Shown piece after piece: positions 36,606 through 50,275 of a stretch of DNA of 64,000 bases. The number at the start of each line of letters is the position of its first letter. The stretch's first letter is position 1. The notes beneath the pieces were generated by a model that made no database searches, was not told where the DNA came from, and was given only the letters and a program-made list of their open reading frames with translations. The position numbers and the translations under genes were made by a program. Origin of the DNA: Aquila chrysaetos chrysaetos (taxonomy: Eukaryota; Chordata; Aves; Accipitriformes; Accipitridae); contig NC_044030.1 in NCBI RefSeq assembly GCF_900496995.4, positions 77,540,017 to 77,604,016 of the forward strand. The letters run 5' to 3'.

Positions 36606-38105
36606 CATGCATGGAGAGCAGCAGCTGGCTTGTCCCAGCTCTGGCTGTACCCTGCAGGGCTTAAACCACCCTGGGCGCGCTGAAGCAGGTGGTTTGGCTT
36701 GGAGCTGGGCAAGGGAGCCTAAGGGCACCAGGCAGGCTGGAGACCTACTAATTACTTTCTCATTAGTATCTAATTACAATCTCTCCGCCTCCTCCACTCT
36801 CCCAAGGGATCTGCCTCTGCCAGGAGTCACCTTGTGCCCAGGCAAACCCCAGGGGATGACTTTCCCCCCCAAGATCCATCCTGGTGTTGCAAAGTCTCCC
36901 GGCTCCCAGGTCTTCGTTACTGACTCCTCAGCATCGCTGAACATAATTAGCAATAACTTGCGGCTTCCTTCTCTGGAACATCAGGACGAAGGGGGATCCC
37001 TCCTCCCCGGTGGCCACGAGGCAGGTACAGATGTGTGTGAGCTCTCACAGCTAGCTCCAGCAGCAGGGGGGTGCCAGGCACAGCCGGCGTGCCTGATCTC
37101 AACCATTGCCAGGAGCCAGCTGGGTTTCACATCGATCCGGGGCACTGCAAGGGCTCCTGCCTTCTCCCAGCATCTCCCCCACTGGTGGCTAACCCCATTT
37201 TGCGGTCAAGTGTGTCGGCTGCCCCTAGCTGAGACCAGACCCCTGCCCTCCCACCCATGCCTGCTCCCCTCCCTCCCCAGCTAGCTGTGTTTGTGGTGAA
37301 TTCAGCAGGAACCTGGACCCTTCCGGGGTTACTCTTGCTCTAAATAGAGGACCCCGATGCTGGGATGGGGTCCCAGGACAGGAGACAGGCTCAAAACCGC
37401 ATACAATGGCAGGTCCCATTGCTGAGATCCAAGCCCCAAGGTACCTCCCCAACCCTGGGCATGCAGGAAATTTGAGGGAGAGCTGGGGGAATCCACTGCT
37501 TAATGACCACATGGATGCTGCATTGTGACATTATCTAATTACCTGCATGTCTCAGATGATTAATAAATTAAATTCTACCCCTGGGGCTGCTGTCCTAAAG
37601 CCCAAGCAGAGCCCGTGGCTCTCTGCTGCTGGCAGGCAACATCCAGACATCCCATTGTGTTCACCTGGGACCAGCAGCCCTCCCACGACACATGGTCCCT
37701 GAGGGCTCTGAAAATGCCTTGCAGGGAGGTCTCAGTGACCATCAGCAGAGAAAAAACACCAGCTGGCTGAGGCATGGGCAAGTCACCTCCGCAATTGTTT
37801 TCTGCCAGTCTCAGCCCTTTGGAAAGTCCCTGCCAAGGCAGCTGCTGAGCCTGGGGCAGATGCTCCAGGCAGCCCGGGACAAGCTGAGTGCTCTTTGCTG
37901 CCCTAGAGGTTGCTCCCATACTCCTATGTGTCCACCTAAGCGAAGATCTAAAAGGGGTTTGGGTTTTGTTTTTCATTCTCCTGGCATGATCTCCCCACAG
38001 CACAGAGCTGCCTGCTACAGGGCACCAGGGTGTTTATCATCTGTTTAAAATTTTTAATTATTTTCATGTTAAGCACCTGATGGTGTCTTTTGGATAGAAA
38101 CGGGA
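36606..38105. other. Gene-poor non-coding DNA
   Basis: Two small AT-rich patches: 36,748-36,784 (TACTAATTACTTTCTCATTA) and 37,530-37,578 (TCTAATTACCTG, GATTAATAAATTAAATTC), both homeodomain-like. The open frame at 36,607-37,284 shows no domain. Confidence 0.4.
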
Positions 38106-38109
38106 GGGA

Positions 38110-38258
38110 TCTAGCCTTCCCTCCTTCCCTGTTTCCCTCCCTCCCCTCTTTCCTTTCTCTCTCCCTCTCTTCCTCCCTCCATTTCTTCCTTCCTTTCATC
38201 CTTCCTTCCTTCCTCTCTTCGTCCCTGCCTCCCTTCCTTCCCTTCTTCTCCCTAAAAC
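38110..38258 (+). repeat. Polypyrimidine (CTTCC)n tract
   Basis: About 150 bp of nearly pure C/T, with CCTTCCTTCC and CCCTCC units, similar to the tract 3.7 kb to the left. Confidence 0.9.
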
Positions 38259-39995
38259 TTTACTAATGTCTTCCTTATTACATTCCTAAAAGCCTCATTC
38301 AGTCACAGGCAGCAGCAGGCAAGGAGAAACTCAACGATAAGGGCAAAAACAACAGTAAAACTGGAATGAAATGACAGCCATAAACCCAGTACCAGGAGGG
38401 ACAGTAAAACTGCAGTTTGGCAGGAGCCAGCAGGCCTGCACTAATACCGTTTTTTTTCTGATTAAAACACTCTGGTCACAGATTAACTTCCTTTGCTCAA
38501 TATTTATTGTCTCACCTGCACTGGAAGGCAGGGAGGAGAGGAAGAGTGGTGGGCAGGATTGGGAATCTGCAGCAGGTCTGCAGCTCTGCAGCCTTTGGCA
38601 GCTGCCTGGGACATGGACACATACTCAAAAGTGACAAACGTGCCTCCAGCAGTTACCCTCCATCATTGAGTGCTCTGCACACCACGGCAGTATGCCGGAG
38701 TAGCATCCCAGGACTTACCCATGGCTGCAAGAGTCACTGTCGGAGCTGGGGATGCTCTGAGTCTCCCAAAAGCACAGGACGGGCGATGATGAAGACAGGC
38801 ACTGCTATAACCTGAGCGAGCACACTGATTTGTCTCAGTCAAACCAAAGCCCCAGCAGCTCTGGGGAAACCACATCCCTTGGTAGACTGACCCATTTGTT
38901 TCAGTGGCAACAGAAAACGGGATGGAAATGAGACTAAATTCCTGGCCACCCCTCCTCAAGTGTCTCTACATCTCTGCATTCCCCACTGGGCTTATCCATC
39001 GCTCCTTGCAGAGCACAGGACGTGCCAACCCAGCGCAGAAGCACCGCAGCTCTTTCCTAATCCCTCACAGCCCTATTAACATGCCATAGAGGGAGCAAAT
39101 GCCTCCATGGGACCTTGATGCATTTTTAATGTATTAATTCCACACTTGAGCTCCAGCTCAGCTCACCAGCACCTGCCCTGCTCATCCTTCCAGAGCAGCT
39201 CAGGCCAGGGATTGTGGAGGATGTATTTGCCCTGATGCTGGGAGACGGGGGCTCAGGACAAGGGTGACCCCATCACAGGGGCACTTTTCCCGGGATGATC
39301 TCCAACAGCTCCCTTGCAGAAGTGAACAGGCATCGAGGCACATCCCTACAGAGTATCCCAATGGGCCTCAGTTTCCCTTTGATGCTCCCAAGTCAGGAGC
39401 AATGTCAGGGTGTCCCACAGCCCCTCTACTCCACCATCCTGCACCCAGCTAGGTGTTTTTAATCTCCTCACCATAGATACATTTTGGATTACAATGGGAC
39501 TGTAACCACCAAAATACAAAAGGCTTCGGGGCTTTACAGCATGGCAGCAATGGCTCCTATGAGTTGCAGTGCCTTTGCATCCCCAGCAGCTCCATTTGCA
39601 CCAGCCTGACGCCTCCCCGTGCCACAGGAAAGGCTCGTTGCTCCCTTCCAGCCCTTCACACCCTCTCGCAGAAGCTAAACTATCCGGGCAAGAGGAGGTG
39701 GATCTATCGTGAGGAAGCGGGGGGCTCAGCATAGCCAGGGTCCAGCTCTCACACCCGGCTGTACCCCCAGCTCCTCCTCCGCCTGCTGCTGACTTCCACT
39801 CTGAATGTTTCAGATGGTTTTCTGGGAGGGGAAATTTAATTTTTATTTTAAAAAAATTTAAAACAATAATTCTCAGACCATCTCTGAGCTATTTTAGCAG
39901 CAGCTAAACGCCAGCAGCTGCTACCTGCCAGGGAGGGCATCCCAGCATGGGTACCAGCACTCCTCGGCACGCGCTGCCTCCCCAGCCTCCATCCT
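38259..39995. other. Gene-poor non-coding DNA
   Basis: Unique sequence with an AT-rich patch at 39,835-39,875. No exon or repeat family recognised. Confidence 0.45.
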
Positions 39996-39999
39996 AAAT

Positions 40000-40325
40000 C
40001 ACAACACAACAAACAGGCTGTTCATTAGGCACTGTTTAATTAAGCAATATGGATCCTGCCTCGATATTTACAATCCCACTTGCTCTGATTTATTAGAGAG
40101 AGAGTCTCGTTTTTAAAGACGGCGACTGTAAAGTTTAATACCGCTTGACTTACTGCGAGTTTCATTTACGGCCCCGGGCCGAGGTGCTGCAGCCCAGGCT
40201 GGGAGCCGGTGGGCTATTAAATCAGAGCTAACTGCGTGTGCAGGGAGATGACTAGCTTCGTTACAACCGGTTCAACAGCTAATTACCCCAGTCTGGATTC
40301 CCACATTTAAGCCAATTCGTTGCTG
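40000..40325. promoter_or_regulatory. CNE-like block left of GALT
   Basis: Contains TTTAATTAA at 40,035-40,043, GATTTATTAGAGAGAG, AAAGTTTAATACCGCTTGAC, GGGCTATTAAATCAGAGC and CAGCTAATTACCCC. The AT-rich sequence is interrupted by a GC-rich core at about 40,170-40,215. Candidate enhancer about 1.4 kb past the GALT 3' end. Confidence 0.45.
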
Positions 40326-41675
40326 CTTTTCCAGGGCCCTGGGGAAGAGCGGCGAAGTTCGGAGGTTGGCGCAAAGGCACTTGTTGCAATCAGAAGGGAT
40401 GGGGGCCGTGATGGTGAGAGCAGAGCCCAGAGAGACACTGCTTGTCCCAGGAGGGAAGAAATCAGTTTGTAAGAGGCCAGACTCTGAGCTGGGCACCCCC
40501 CATGCCATGCAGCGGGATGCTGTGTACAATGATGGTTCCAAGCTCAAGGGTCACCCCAAAACCCACTGCCTCCTCCCCAAAACCCTTGGGCACCTGGGGA
40601 GCCCTGAGGCCAGATGGTGGGATGGCTTGTGGGCTCTAGGATGGGGTGATCAGGGGGGAGGATGGGGCCAGCATGCAGGAGGGCCACATCTAGCCTGGGT
40701 CTGAGCATCACACTGGCCCGGCCCTTCTCCCTGCCCCAGCCCCACAGGTAGGCATGGGGGAGCAACGCACAGATGGGGCGGGGGGGGCGGGCACAGCCCT
40801 CCCCACAAATTGGCATCTTGTAGGTAGGAGGAGAAGATTTCTCTCCTCACAAGGTATTTCTAGCCCCCAGGAGCCCACTCACAGACTTGACAAGGATAGG
40901 GGTCTCATTAAGGAGTTATGAGAATGACACTTTAGTGACAAATAAAAACTATTTGTGCAAAGATGTGACGGCAGATGGTGCTGGGCATCCCCCACATCAG
41001 CTGTGAGGCATCATTGTCCAGGACCTACCCCTGCACGGCCCTGGGGCTTCCCTGGGGGAAGGGGCTGCAGGGGAGATGGGAGAGCACAGAGCTGGTTGCA
41101 GCACCCCTCAGCTCAGCCCAGGGACTGGGCTGCGGCTGCCCCACGCCATGGCTGGGCACAGGGAAGGGGAAAGGGGGCAACAGTGCCATGAGCAGAGCTG
41201 GACCCCGTGGCAGCCCCCGGGCTGGTGATGAACCAGCCCCTCGCTGCACCGCGGCAGCCCTCCACGGCAGCCCCAGTACCCGTGGCAGGCAGGACGAGGG
41301 CTGCAGCCCTGCAGCCCCAGGCAGAGGGAAGGAAGAGGAGCAGCTCCAGGGCCGAGCATCCCAGCCAGCAGCCTCCGTGCAGAGACTTCGCCAGGCCTCA
41401 GCCCTCTCCCAGGAGCTGGCTAAGCCTTGGGCAGCATCAATTCCTCCCCGCTTCCCACTCCTCCCCGAGCCTGCAGCGCTCAGAGCCAGGCTCAGAGCTC
41501 CCCCCAGGGAGGAACAGGAGGCAACGCAGAAAGACAGGGACAGCACCAAGCAGCATAGGGCTGCCGGCACATCCCCTTCAGCCCCCAGTGTTATGCCCCC
41601 CAGCAGGCTGGGGGTCCCCACCAGAGACCCCAAACCTCCCACCCGGGCCCGAGAGCCACGAGGACACAGGCAGAG
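40326..41675. other. Non-coding DNA downstream of GALT
   Basis: GC-rich. Long open frames on both strands (up to about 300 codons at 40,975-41,889) are Pro/Arg/Ala-rich with no domain, and partly overlap the GALT 3' UTR. No IL11RA-like exon (WSxWS, fibronectin type III) is recognised here. Confidence 0.5.
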
Positions 41676-41692
41676 GCACTTTGCTTCCAGGT

Positions 41693-41698
41693 TTTATT
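41693..41698 (-). terminator. GALT poly(A) signal
   Basis: AATAAA on the minus strand, about 360 nt past the GALT stop codon and followed by a G/T-containing stretch. It gives a short 3' UTR spanning about 42,056 to 41,675. Confidence 0.75.
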
Positions 41699-41911
41699 GG
41701 CCGGGGAGGCCCGGCACTCCCAGTCCCACCAGTAAGACTGGACTGGTAAGGAGCGTAAGCCCTTTAGTGGTGGTAGGAGCGCTCTGCGGAGGTGGAAGAC
41801 ATAGGCTGGGATGGGGAAGTAGACAGAAGGTACAGCACCGCCTGTGCAAGGATGCCACAGGATTAGGACTGGGGTACGTGAACAGGTAAAACCAGTCCCC
41901 AAGCTGGGTCA

Positions 41912-45274
<3,363 letters not shown>

Positions 45275-45526
45275 GCCCCGCCGCTCCCGGAAGCCCCGGC
45301 GGTAGCGCCGGCACCGCCCCGCGGGTCCGGCCCCTTCCAGCCGCCTACCGCCGCTCCGCTCCGCCCCGCCGCGCCGGCGCAGGGCCGCCCGCGGCCGGGC
45401 ATGGCGTGGCCGAGGCGGGTACGCTCCCGCTCCCGTTCCCCGTCCCGCTGGCGGCGGGGCGGAGCGGCGGCGGCGGTGGCGGCGGCGGCGGCGGCGGCGG
45501 TGGCGGCGGGCGGCGGCGGCGGCGGC
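45275..45526. promoter_or_regulatory. Bidirectional GC-rich promoter of GALT and SIGMAR1
   Basis: Only 252 bases separate the two start codons of these divergent genes. The stretch is very CpG-rich, has GC-box-like CCGCCCCGCC at 45,361-45,370, and shows no TATA box. Head-to-head GALT/SIGMAR1 is also the human arrangement. Transcription start sites cannot be placed from sequence alone. Confidence 0.7.
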
Positions 45527-45674
45527 ATGGGGTCGGCGGGGCGGCGGGTGCTGCGGGCCGGGCTGGCGCTGGGCGCGCTGGCGCTGGTGCTGCAGGGGCT
45601 GCGGGGCTGGCTGGCCTCCAAACGGTACGAGTTCACCCCCGCCGAGATCGCCCAGCTCGCCCGGCACCACGCGG
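45527..45674 (+). CDS. SIGMAR1: SIGMAR1 exon 1 (start, membrane helix)
   Basis: Codes [20 protein letters not shown] and on to the [11 protein letters not shown] segment. It contains the N-terminal transmembrane helix and ends in phase 1 before GTACGC. The first six residues vary across the family; EIAQLAR is conserved. Confidence 0.95.
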
Positions 45675-48600
45675 GTACGCGCCGCCCGTGGGGAAGGGGC
45701 CCACCGGCCGGGGGGGGGGGGGGGGTGGGCGAGGGGGAACGGGACCGAGGAGGGGTGGGAACGGAACCGGGGACTGGGGCGGGGGCGCAGCGGCCTGGGC
45801 TGGGGCAGGGATCCGTAGCGGGGACGCGGGGTCGAGGAGGGTCTGGTACGGGGCGGGGGGGGGGGGGGCCGGGATGACGGGGGGAATGGGGCTGGGGTCT
45901 GGTACAGAGGAGCCGGGATCACGGGGGGAATGGGGCTGGGGTCAGGGAGGGGCTGGGGGGCTGCGAGTGGGGCGGCGGGATCGGTGTCGGGAGGGGAGCG
46001 ATACTGGGGAACAGGGACCGGGAGCATGGGGGAAGTGGGATGGAGGAATGGGGCTGGAGCGATACCGGGGAACAGGGACCGGGAGCATGGGGGAAGTGGG
46101 ATGGAGGAATGGGACTGGGGCAGCAGCATCACCCAGCCTGGTTGGGGCTGAACCCAAGGTTAAGGTGGCTCTCTCGGTGCTGGGGCTGGGCCAGGCCGGG
46201 GGACCAAGCCCCAGGTAGGTCAGGGGCACAACCAACCCCCCAACTAGGGCTGGAGGGGAGGCCTGGCCCCGTAGGGCACAGGGTGTTTGGTCGCAACAGA
46301 GGTGCTACATGTCACCGGGGCAGGGTCGCTGTCACCTTGCTTGGGTCCCCCATATAGCCCAGCACCTAGGGTGGGCTCTAGACTGTAGCACTCGGTGCTG
46401 CACATCCTCCATTGCCATCTGGGTAGGCAGTGGGGCTGGGTCAGGGGCCATGGGGGCTGAAGGCTGGAGAGAGGAGACATCTTCTCTAGGCAGATCCCTC
46501 TAAGGATGTGCTGGGACCCTGTGGCTGTGGGGGTGATTCGGGGAGGTGCCGGCAGAGCTTGCTCGATGCCAGGGACTCACGGTGACCCTGCGTGCTGCAG
46601 GGCTGGACCATGAGCTGGCTTTCTCCAAGATCATTGTGGAGCTACGGAAGAAGCACCCAGGCCATATCCTGCCAGATGAGGACCTGCAGTGGGTGTTTGT
46701 GAATGCAGGCGGGTGGATGGGCTCCATGTGCCTCCTGCACGCCTCGCTCACCGAGTACGTGCTGCTCTTTGGGACGGCTGTTGACACCGGGGGCCACTCA
46801 GGTAAGCGGGGCGACAGGGCTGGCGGGTGGGGGGTTTCTCTGAGCTCTTCCCACTCCACTCATTTGGGTCTGGCTGCCCTGCCCATGGTGTGCCTGGGGC
46901 CACTGCTCCGCTTCTTTTATGGGGTGCACGATGCTGGAAAACACCCTCTGTGTGGGGACCAGCCCCTGTGGTGTCCTGCAGTGCCTGCAGGTCCCTGTGC
47001 ATGCCATGTCGTGTGGCCAGGACTCTCCGCATCCAGCTGGCAGGCAGTGGCAGGCATCGCATCTCCCAGTGTTTCAACAGGGAGTGAATGCCAAACACAC
47101 TGGAAGCGATGGGGCTTAAGGACACCGAGTAGCCCAGGCTGGTGGGATATGGCCAGTCACACGAGCAGCCTGGGTACCAGAGCCGGCTGTGGTCCTCAGT
47201 GTGTCAAGGCCCCGGGGCTGGCATCCTTCTCCCTAGCGGGCTGCTCCATGGCTCAGACCTGGGCTCCCAAGCCATCCCCAGCAGGGACATGCTGAGCCAG
47301 TGCTGTCTATCCTCCCACAGGTCGGTACTGGGCGGATATCTCTGACACCGTCATCTCGGGGACCTTCAGGCAGTGGAAGGAGGGGACCACCAGAAGTGAG
47401 ATCTACTATCCAGGTAAGTGCAGCAGCCACGGCTCCCTGTGGGCTGCATCCACGTCCTGGGGCACAGCTGCTCTGCAGGCTGATCCTCCACTCTTGCAGA
47501 GCCTCTTCCTTCCAGTTGGCAGATGCCAAGAGCTCAGGATGGGGCAGTTTGTGTCCCCAGGGGCACATCCCAGCATCTCAGTGGGTGCCAGTAAGAGAAA
47601 AGTGAGCAAGACTGGGGAGGAGTTGGGTGCTCAGCCCCGCAGGTCACAATCCAACATGTCTCCTCTTCGGGCATGTTGTGGTTTAACCCAAGCCAGCAGC
47701 TAAGCACCACGCAGCCGCTCTATCACTCCCTCTCCTCAACTGGACAGGGGAGAGAAAATATAATAAAAGGCTTGTGAGTCGAGATAAGGACAGGGAGAGA
47801 TCACTCAACCACCATCACGAGCAAAACAGACTCAGCTTGGGGAAAATTAACTTAATTTATTGCCAATCAAACCAGAGTAGGGTAGTGAGAAATAAATCTT
47901 AAAACACCTTCCCCCCACCCCTCCCTTCTTCCTCGGCACAATTTCACTCCTGAATTCTTTACCTCCTCCCACCAGTGGCTCAGGGGGACGGGGAATGGGG
48001 GTTGGGGTCAGTTCAGCATCACGTTGAGTCTGCCGCTCCTTCCTCCTCAGGGGGAGGACTCCTCACACTCTTCCCCTGCTCCAGCGTGGGGTCCCTACCA
48101 TGGGACACAGTCCTCCGTGAACTTCTCCAACATGAGTCCTTCCCACAGGCTGCAGTTCTTCATGAGCTGCTCCAGCATGGGTCCCTTCCACAGCGTGCAG
48201 TCCTTCAGGAGCACACTGCTCCAGCGTGGGTCCCCCACGGGGTCACAAGTCCTGCTGGAAAACCTGCTCCAGTGTGGGCTCCTCTCTCCACGGGTCCACA
48301 GGTCCTGCCAGGAGCCTGCTCCAGTGCAGGCTTCCCACGGGATTACAGCCTCCCTCGGGCACCCCCCTGCTCCAGTGTGGGGTCCTCCATGGACTGCAGG
48401 GGCCAACCTGCCTCACCATGGTCTTCCCCACAGGCTGCAGGGGAATCTCTGCTCTGGCGCCTGCATCCCCTCCTCCCCCTCCTTCTTCACTGACCTGGGG
48501 GTCTGCAGGGTTGTTTCTCTTACATGTTCTCACTCCTCTCTCCAGCTGCCGTTTCTGTGCCCCAGCAACTTTTTTTTCCCTTCTTAAATATGTTATCCTA

Positions 48601-49050
48601 GAGGCACTTCCACTATCACTAGTTGACTCGGCCTTGGCCAGCAGCGGGTCTGTCTTGGAGCCGGCTGGCACTGGCTCTGTCGGACACGGGGGAAGCTTCC
48701 AGCAGCTTCCCACAAAAGCCACCCCTGTAGCCCCCCCGCTACCAAAACATTGCCATGCAGACCCAATACAGGGCATGATGCAGGGCAGCCAGTGGGAGCC
48801 TTGCTGGTTGTGTGTGTTGGCAGGGGACACCATCGTGCACCAGGCAGGAGAGGCCACGTCGGTGCAGTGGAGCGCAGGTACCTGGATGGTGGAGTACGGC
48901 CGGGGCTTCATCCCCTCCACGCTCGCCTTCGCCCTGGCTGACACCCTCTTCAGCACTCAGGACTTCGTCACCCTCTTCTACACCCTGCGCGTCTATGCCA
49001 AGGGCCTGCTCCTGGAAGCCAATGCCTTCTTCAGCACCTTGGGCTGCTGA
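45527..49050 (+). CDS. SIGMAR1: Sigma non-opioid intracellular receptor 1, complete, 4 exons
   Basis: SIGMAR1 is a ligand-regulated ER membrane chaperone enriched at mitochondria-associated membranes. It modulates IP3 receptors and ion channels. Coding exons are 45527-45674, 46601-46801, 47321-47413 and 48824-49050, all with GT-AG introns, joining to 222 codons (human 223). The N-terminus has an RR pair at 6-7, a single hydrophobic transmembrane helix at about 8-30, then the ERG2-like cupin fold. Binding-pocket residues are intact: Tyr102, Asp125 and Glu171 (human 103, 126, 172). The two hydrophobic C-terminal helices are present. The start at 45527 gives the family's usual length; an in-frame ATG at 45401 would add 42 Arg/Ser- and Ala/Gly-rich residues. 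It is divergent from GALT and followed by ARID3C on the same strand, as in human. Intron 3 carries a retroviral solo LTR. Confidence 0.97.
45675..46600 (+). other. SIGMAR1 intron 1, G-rich with tandem repeats
   Basis: The first half is extremely G-rich on the plus strand, with long G runs near 45,711-45,726 and 45,856-45,868, and is a candidate for G-quadruplex formation. It holds two direct tandem repeats: a roughly 44-bp unit around 45,869-45,955 and a 61-bp unit at 45,997-46,115. Confidence 0.8.
45997..46115 (+). repeat. 61-bp direct tandem duplication in SIGMAR1 intron 1
   Basis: The copy beginning AGCGATACTGGGGAACAGGG at 45,997 is repeated almost exactly from 46,058, with only a few substitutions. 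Two copies are visible. Confidence 0.9.
46601..46801 (+). CDS. SIGMAR1: SIGMAR1 exon 2
   Basis: Codes [20 protein letters not shown] through [18 protein letters not shown] to EYVLLFGTA, including pocket residue Tyr102. The exon is 201 nt, phase 1 at both ends, with donor GTAAGC. Confidence 0.97.
47321..47413 (+). CDS. SIGMAR1: SIGMAR1 exon 3
   Basis: Codes [20 protein letters not shown] and the [11 protein letters not shown] end. Asp125 of ISD is the partner of Glu171 in the ligand site. Length 93 nt, donor GTAAGT. Confidence 0.97.
47674..48770 (-). mobile_element. Avian endogenous retrovirus solo LTR (1,097 bp) in SIGMAR1 intron 3
   Basis: The element starts with TG and ends with CA on both strands and is flanked by a perfect 5-bp target duplication GGGCA (47,669-47,673 and 48,771-48,775). 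I recognise the family from avian genomes; a 5-bp duplication fits an ERVL-like or class I element. It is inserted antisense to SIGMAR1. On the minus strand it shows a TATA-like TATTTAAG at about 48,593-48,583 and AATAAA at 47,861-47,856. Between them lies an array of seven units of roughly 48 bp, each with a CTGCTCCAG-like core (near 48,076, 48,122, 48,167, 48,216, 48,264, 48,314 and 48,367). No gag, pol or env remains. It ends 53 bp before SIGMAR1 exon 4. Confidence 0.92.
48076..48420 (-). repeat. Approx. 48-bp imperfect repeat array inside the LTR
   Basis: Seven CTGCTCCAG-type cores recur every 46-53 bp, each followed by GYRTGGG-like and CCACRGG-like words. The array sits in the region that would be R/U5 in the minus orientation. 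Confidence 0.8.
48824..49050 (+). CDS. SIGMAR1: SIGMAR1 exon 4 (ligand glutamate, stop)
   Basis: Codes [40 protein letters not shown] and the C-terminal helices, ending STLGC and TGA at 49048-49050. Glu171 in WMVEY is the residue that pairs with the basic amine of ligands. The acceptor AG at 48822-48823 lies only 53 bp from the end of an inserted LTR. Confidence 0.97.
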
Positions 49051-50275
49051 GCCCGGCTCGCTGGGGCACCCTGCCGAGCACAGCTGGCTCCTCTCCTCCC
49101 AGCCTTCCTCCCCTCTCCTCCTCCTCCACGAGCCCAGGCTCTAGCAGAGGCAGCAGGAAATCCCCTGTGCCTCCTCCAAATTGCTCTGTCCTTCCCCATG
49201 GGCCAGCTGCGTGCCAGGACAGAGGGACCATGGTGGTCACAGCAGTACAGACCACCAGTTCTCTTTACTAGCTGCCTCTCCCCCCTTTTGATCGGAGCCA
49301 TGTCCTGCTTTTCCATCCCTCGGGGCTGGAGTGGCCTTGCGGGGTACGAACACCCCTGTGTGCCCTCGGCGTGTGGCGGGAGAGGCTGTCCCCAGGCTCC
49401 ACAAAATTTCTGCAGCTCCTGAGACATCAGGAGGAGGATGCTGCCCTCGGGACAGGGTGCACGGGGTGAGCCAGGCCACAGCACCCGTTGTAAAGGTCAG
49501 CCGAGAAGTTCCCCATCTCTCTGGCAGTCTGCCGGGACTGCGGGCAGCGCAGGGTGCTATGTCCAGCTGGCAGCATCTCCCGTGGCTCCATCCCTGCTGA
49601 TGTGGGTTGGCAGCACACAGTGTCACCCTGGCATGGGGCAGGATCTGCACTGGGATCCCCCGGCAGTGGGGGGATGCCCAGCCTCTGTGCTGGAGGTCCC
49701 TCCCAGTCCCCTGTGTGTCATCTGCCCCAGGGGACAGCCGGGGCTGGAAGAGGGTCCCTTTCCCAAAGTCCCCTCCCTGCAGTCCCCCGCAAGGGGGAGA
49801 GCCACCGTCTGTCGCCTTAACGGAGAGCCCGTTCTTGCGTGGCCTCTGGGCTATGCACATACCTAGTGTCTGCAGGTGCCCAAACCTCTGTACAAGCTCA
49901 GGATGGGATCTCGCCCCTCGAAACGCTTCCCCTGGCTGTGAGACCCCCTGGGGACAGCCACCGCTGCTTGGCTGCCGGCACCAGGTCCCGGCTGCTGAGG
50001 GAGTGCTGCGTTCCCCCGACTGAGCCCGGCTGCGGACCCTGCTTGCAGCCCTGCGGCCGGACCCGTGTGGGCTCGCTGCTTGGTGGAGGGCTTTCGCCTC
50101 CATGCTGCTGCCAAATTAACGTGTGTGTCCCTGGCCACCAGGCCTGTAGCATGTTGCTCCTCCTGCTCCCTGGACTGTCCCTGTCCTGCTGACTGGCAGC
50201 CCCACACACGGGCTACTTCTTAATTTGCCACCTGAAAAGAGATACAGGTAATAAAATTGTTCATCCCACCCGCTC
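49051..50275 (+). other. SIGMAR1 3' untranslated region (inferred)
   Basis: Non-coding, GC-rich sequence between the stop codon and the first AATAAA. Open frames on both strands here lack any family resemblance. The 3' end could lie earlier if a variant signal is used. Confidence 0.5.
50250..50255 (+). terminator. SIGMAR1 poly(A) signal
   Basis: AATAAA on the plus strand, 1.2 kb past the SIGMAR1 stop codon and the first such hexamer downstream of it. It implies a GC-rich 3' UTR of about 1.2 kb with no other recognisable feature. Confidence 0.65.

Noticed and set aside
36607-37284. 225-codon open frame
   Set aside because: No domain or family motif; starts inside CNE-like sequence and reads through AT-rich patches.
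40975-41889. Open frames of 304 (plus) and 205 (minus) codons below GALT
   Set aside because: Low-complexity Pro/Arg/Ala composition, no domain, and they overlap the GALT 3' UTR.
48226-48823. Reading frame extending upstream from SIGMAR1 exon 4
   Set aside because: This part is the inserted LTR; the splice acceptor at 48,822-48,823 and family alignment place the exon start at 48,824.
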